NCBI GenBank assembly: GCA_937928335.1
Contig: CALFWN010000142.1
Coordinates: forward strand, 1-5,725
Direction of reading: 5' to 3'
Origin: an uncultured Litoreibacter sp.
GTDB taxonomy: Bacteria; Pseudomonadota; Alphaproteobacteria; Rhodobacterales; Rhodobacteraceae
DNA: 5,725 bases
The notes beneath the pieces are model-generated. The model was not told the origin of the DNA. It searched no databases and was given only the letters and a program-made list of their open reading frames with translations. Of this stretch, positions 5,365 through 5,725 are shown piece after piece. Every line of letters begins with the position of its first letter. Within the stretch, counting starts at the first letter, position 1. The position numbers were made by a program, and so were the translations under genes.

Positions 5365-5725
5365 AGGCTGCAAGGGCAGACCGTCACGGCGCTGAGGAGG
5401 CGCTCGAAATATATCCTCGCCGATCTCAGCTCAGGCGAGACGCTGCTCATTCATCTGGGCATGTCGGGCCGGATGCAAATCGACGCGGCCCCCACCGCCA
5501 ACTTCCACCACGCCACACCGACAGCGCAAAAACACGACCATGTCGTCTTTCATATGGAGGACGGCACCACCATCCGGTTCAACGATGCCCGCCGTTTTGG
5601 GGCAATGGATCTGATGGACACCGCCACCCAAGACACCCACTGGCTGCTGGAAAAACTCGGGCCCGAACCCTTGGGCAACAGCTTCAACGAGGCCTATCTC
5701 AAGGCCAAATTCAAGAACCGCAACA
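5365..5725 (+). CDS. mutM: MutM/Fpg internal fragment on the opposite strand (inverted copy)
   Basis: Reading plus-strand codons from 5365 gives 120 residues without a stop: [18 protein letters not shown], then [42 protein letters not shown] and [20 protein letters not shown]. These match the N-terminal domain of MutM from roughly residue 43: the Lys in RRSKY aligns with the DNA-binding Lys57 of the Escherichia coli enzyme, and HLGMSG, DARRFG and LGPEPL are family hallmarks. The last 18 residues repeat the first 18 of the minus-strand piece. Joined there in frame, the two pieces give 240 continuous residues, leaving about 43 N-terminal residues absent, which totals the usual 270-290 for the family. 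There is no start codon or ribosome-binding site for this fragment; it runs off the right edge. Confidence 0.9.
5671..5725. repeat. Right arm of a 55-bp perfect inverted repeat, at the window end
   Basis: This is the exact reverse complement of 5310-5364 and ends on the last base of the window. On the plus strand it continues the MutM frame from GPEP directly into [18 protein letters not shown]. At this arm the context (GPEPLG) looks like native MutM, whereas at the left arm the sequence before LGN is foreign to that position. The native join is therefore here and the artificial or rearranged join is at 5364/5365. Confidence 0.97.

Noticed and set aside
5365..5450. A TTG start at 5373 or other minus-strand coding sequence upstream of the mutM fragment.
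   Set aside because: The minus-strand bases there are the complement of plus-strand MutM codons; the open frame is accidental.
5431..5640. A small minus-strand ORF of 69 codons.
   Set aside because: It is the antisense shadow of the plus-strand MutM fragment.
5310..5725. An invertible DNA switch or mobile element bounded by the 55-bp inverted repeats.
   Set aside because: The spacer and arms are all ordinary MutM coding sequence, with no recombinase gene or target-site duplication nearby; a fold-back explains the structure more simply.
1..5725. A replication origin near dnaA.
   Set aside because: Reading by eye found no exact DnaA box (TTATCCACA or its complement) in any gap and no AT-rich unwinding region; the origin may lie elsewhere.

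Overview
The window looks like chromosomal DNA of an alphaproteobacterium, most likely a Rhodobacterales (Roseobacter-type) bacterium. The inference rests on the GC-rich coding bias, on protein sequences that read like that order's DnaA, DnaN and RecF, and on the gene order mutM, enoyl-CoA hydratase, rpsT, dnaA, dnaN, recF. No database search was possible, so the taxonomic call is an inference.

All recognisable genes except one displaced fragment lie on the minus strand, so transcription runs from high to low coordinates. In that order they are: the 3' part of mutM (8-oxoguanine DNA glycosylase), a crotonase-family enoyl-CoA hydratase, rpsT (ribosomal protein S20) ending at a strong hairpin terminator, a small rhodanese-like sulfurtransferase only 24 nt upstream of dnaA, dnaA, dnaN (beta clamp), and the 5' part of recF, which runs off the left edge. 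DnaA (initiation), DnaN (processivity) and RecF (gap repair and restart) form the classic replication cluster. MutM adds oxidative base-excision repair. Rhodanese and enoyl-CoA hydratase are neighbours with no obvious functional link to replication.

Intergenic regions: a 135-nt dnaA-dnaN gap holds a possible promoter, a 9-bp hairpin and a perfect 12-bp tandem duplication. A 203-nt rhodanese-rpsT gap holds a near-perfect 22-nt palindrome and a bidirectional terminator. A 159-nt rpsT leader holds mutually exclusive inverted repeats. No stretch over 300 bases lacks a gene.

The main anomaly is at the right end. mutM reads normally on the minus strand from its stop up to about position 5364. There the sequence folds back: positions 5365-5725 encode an earlier-to-middle part of the same protein on the plus strand, and the last 55 bases are an exact reverse complement of 5310-5364. 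This fits a fold-back (inverted chimera from amplification or assembly) better than a new biological system, although a real inverted duplication cannot be excluded from sequence alone. The rest of the window is ordinary core-genome sequence with a few regulatory candidates.
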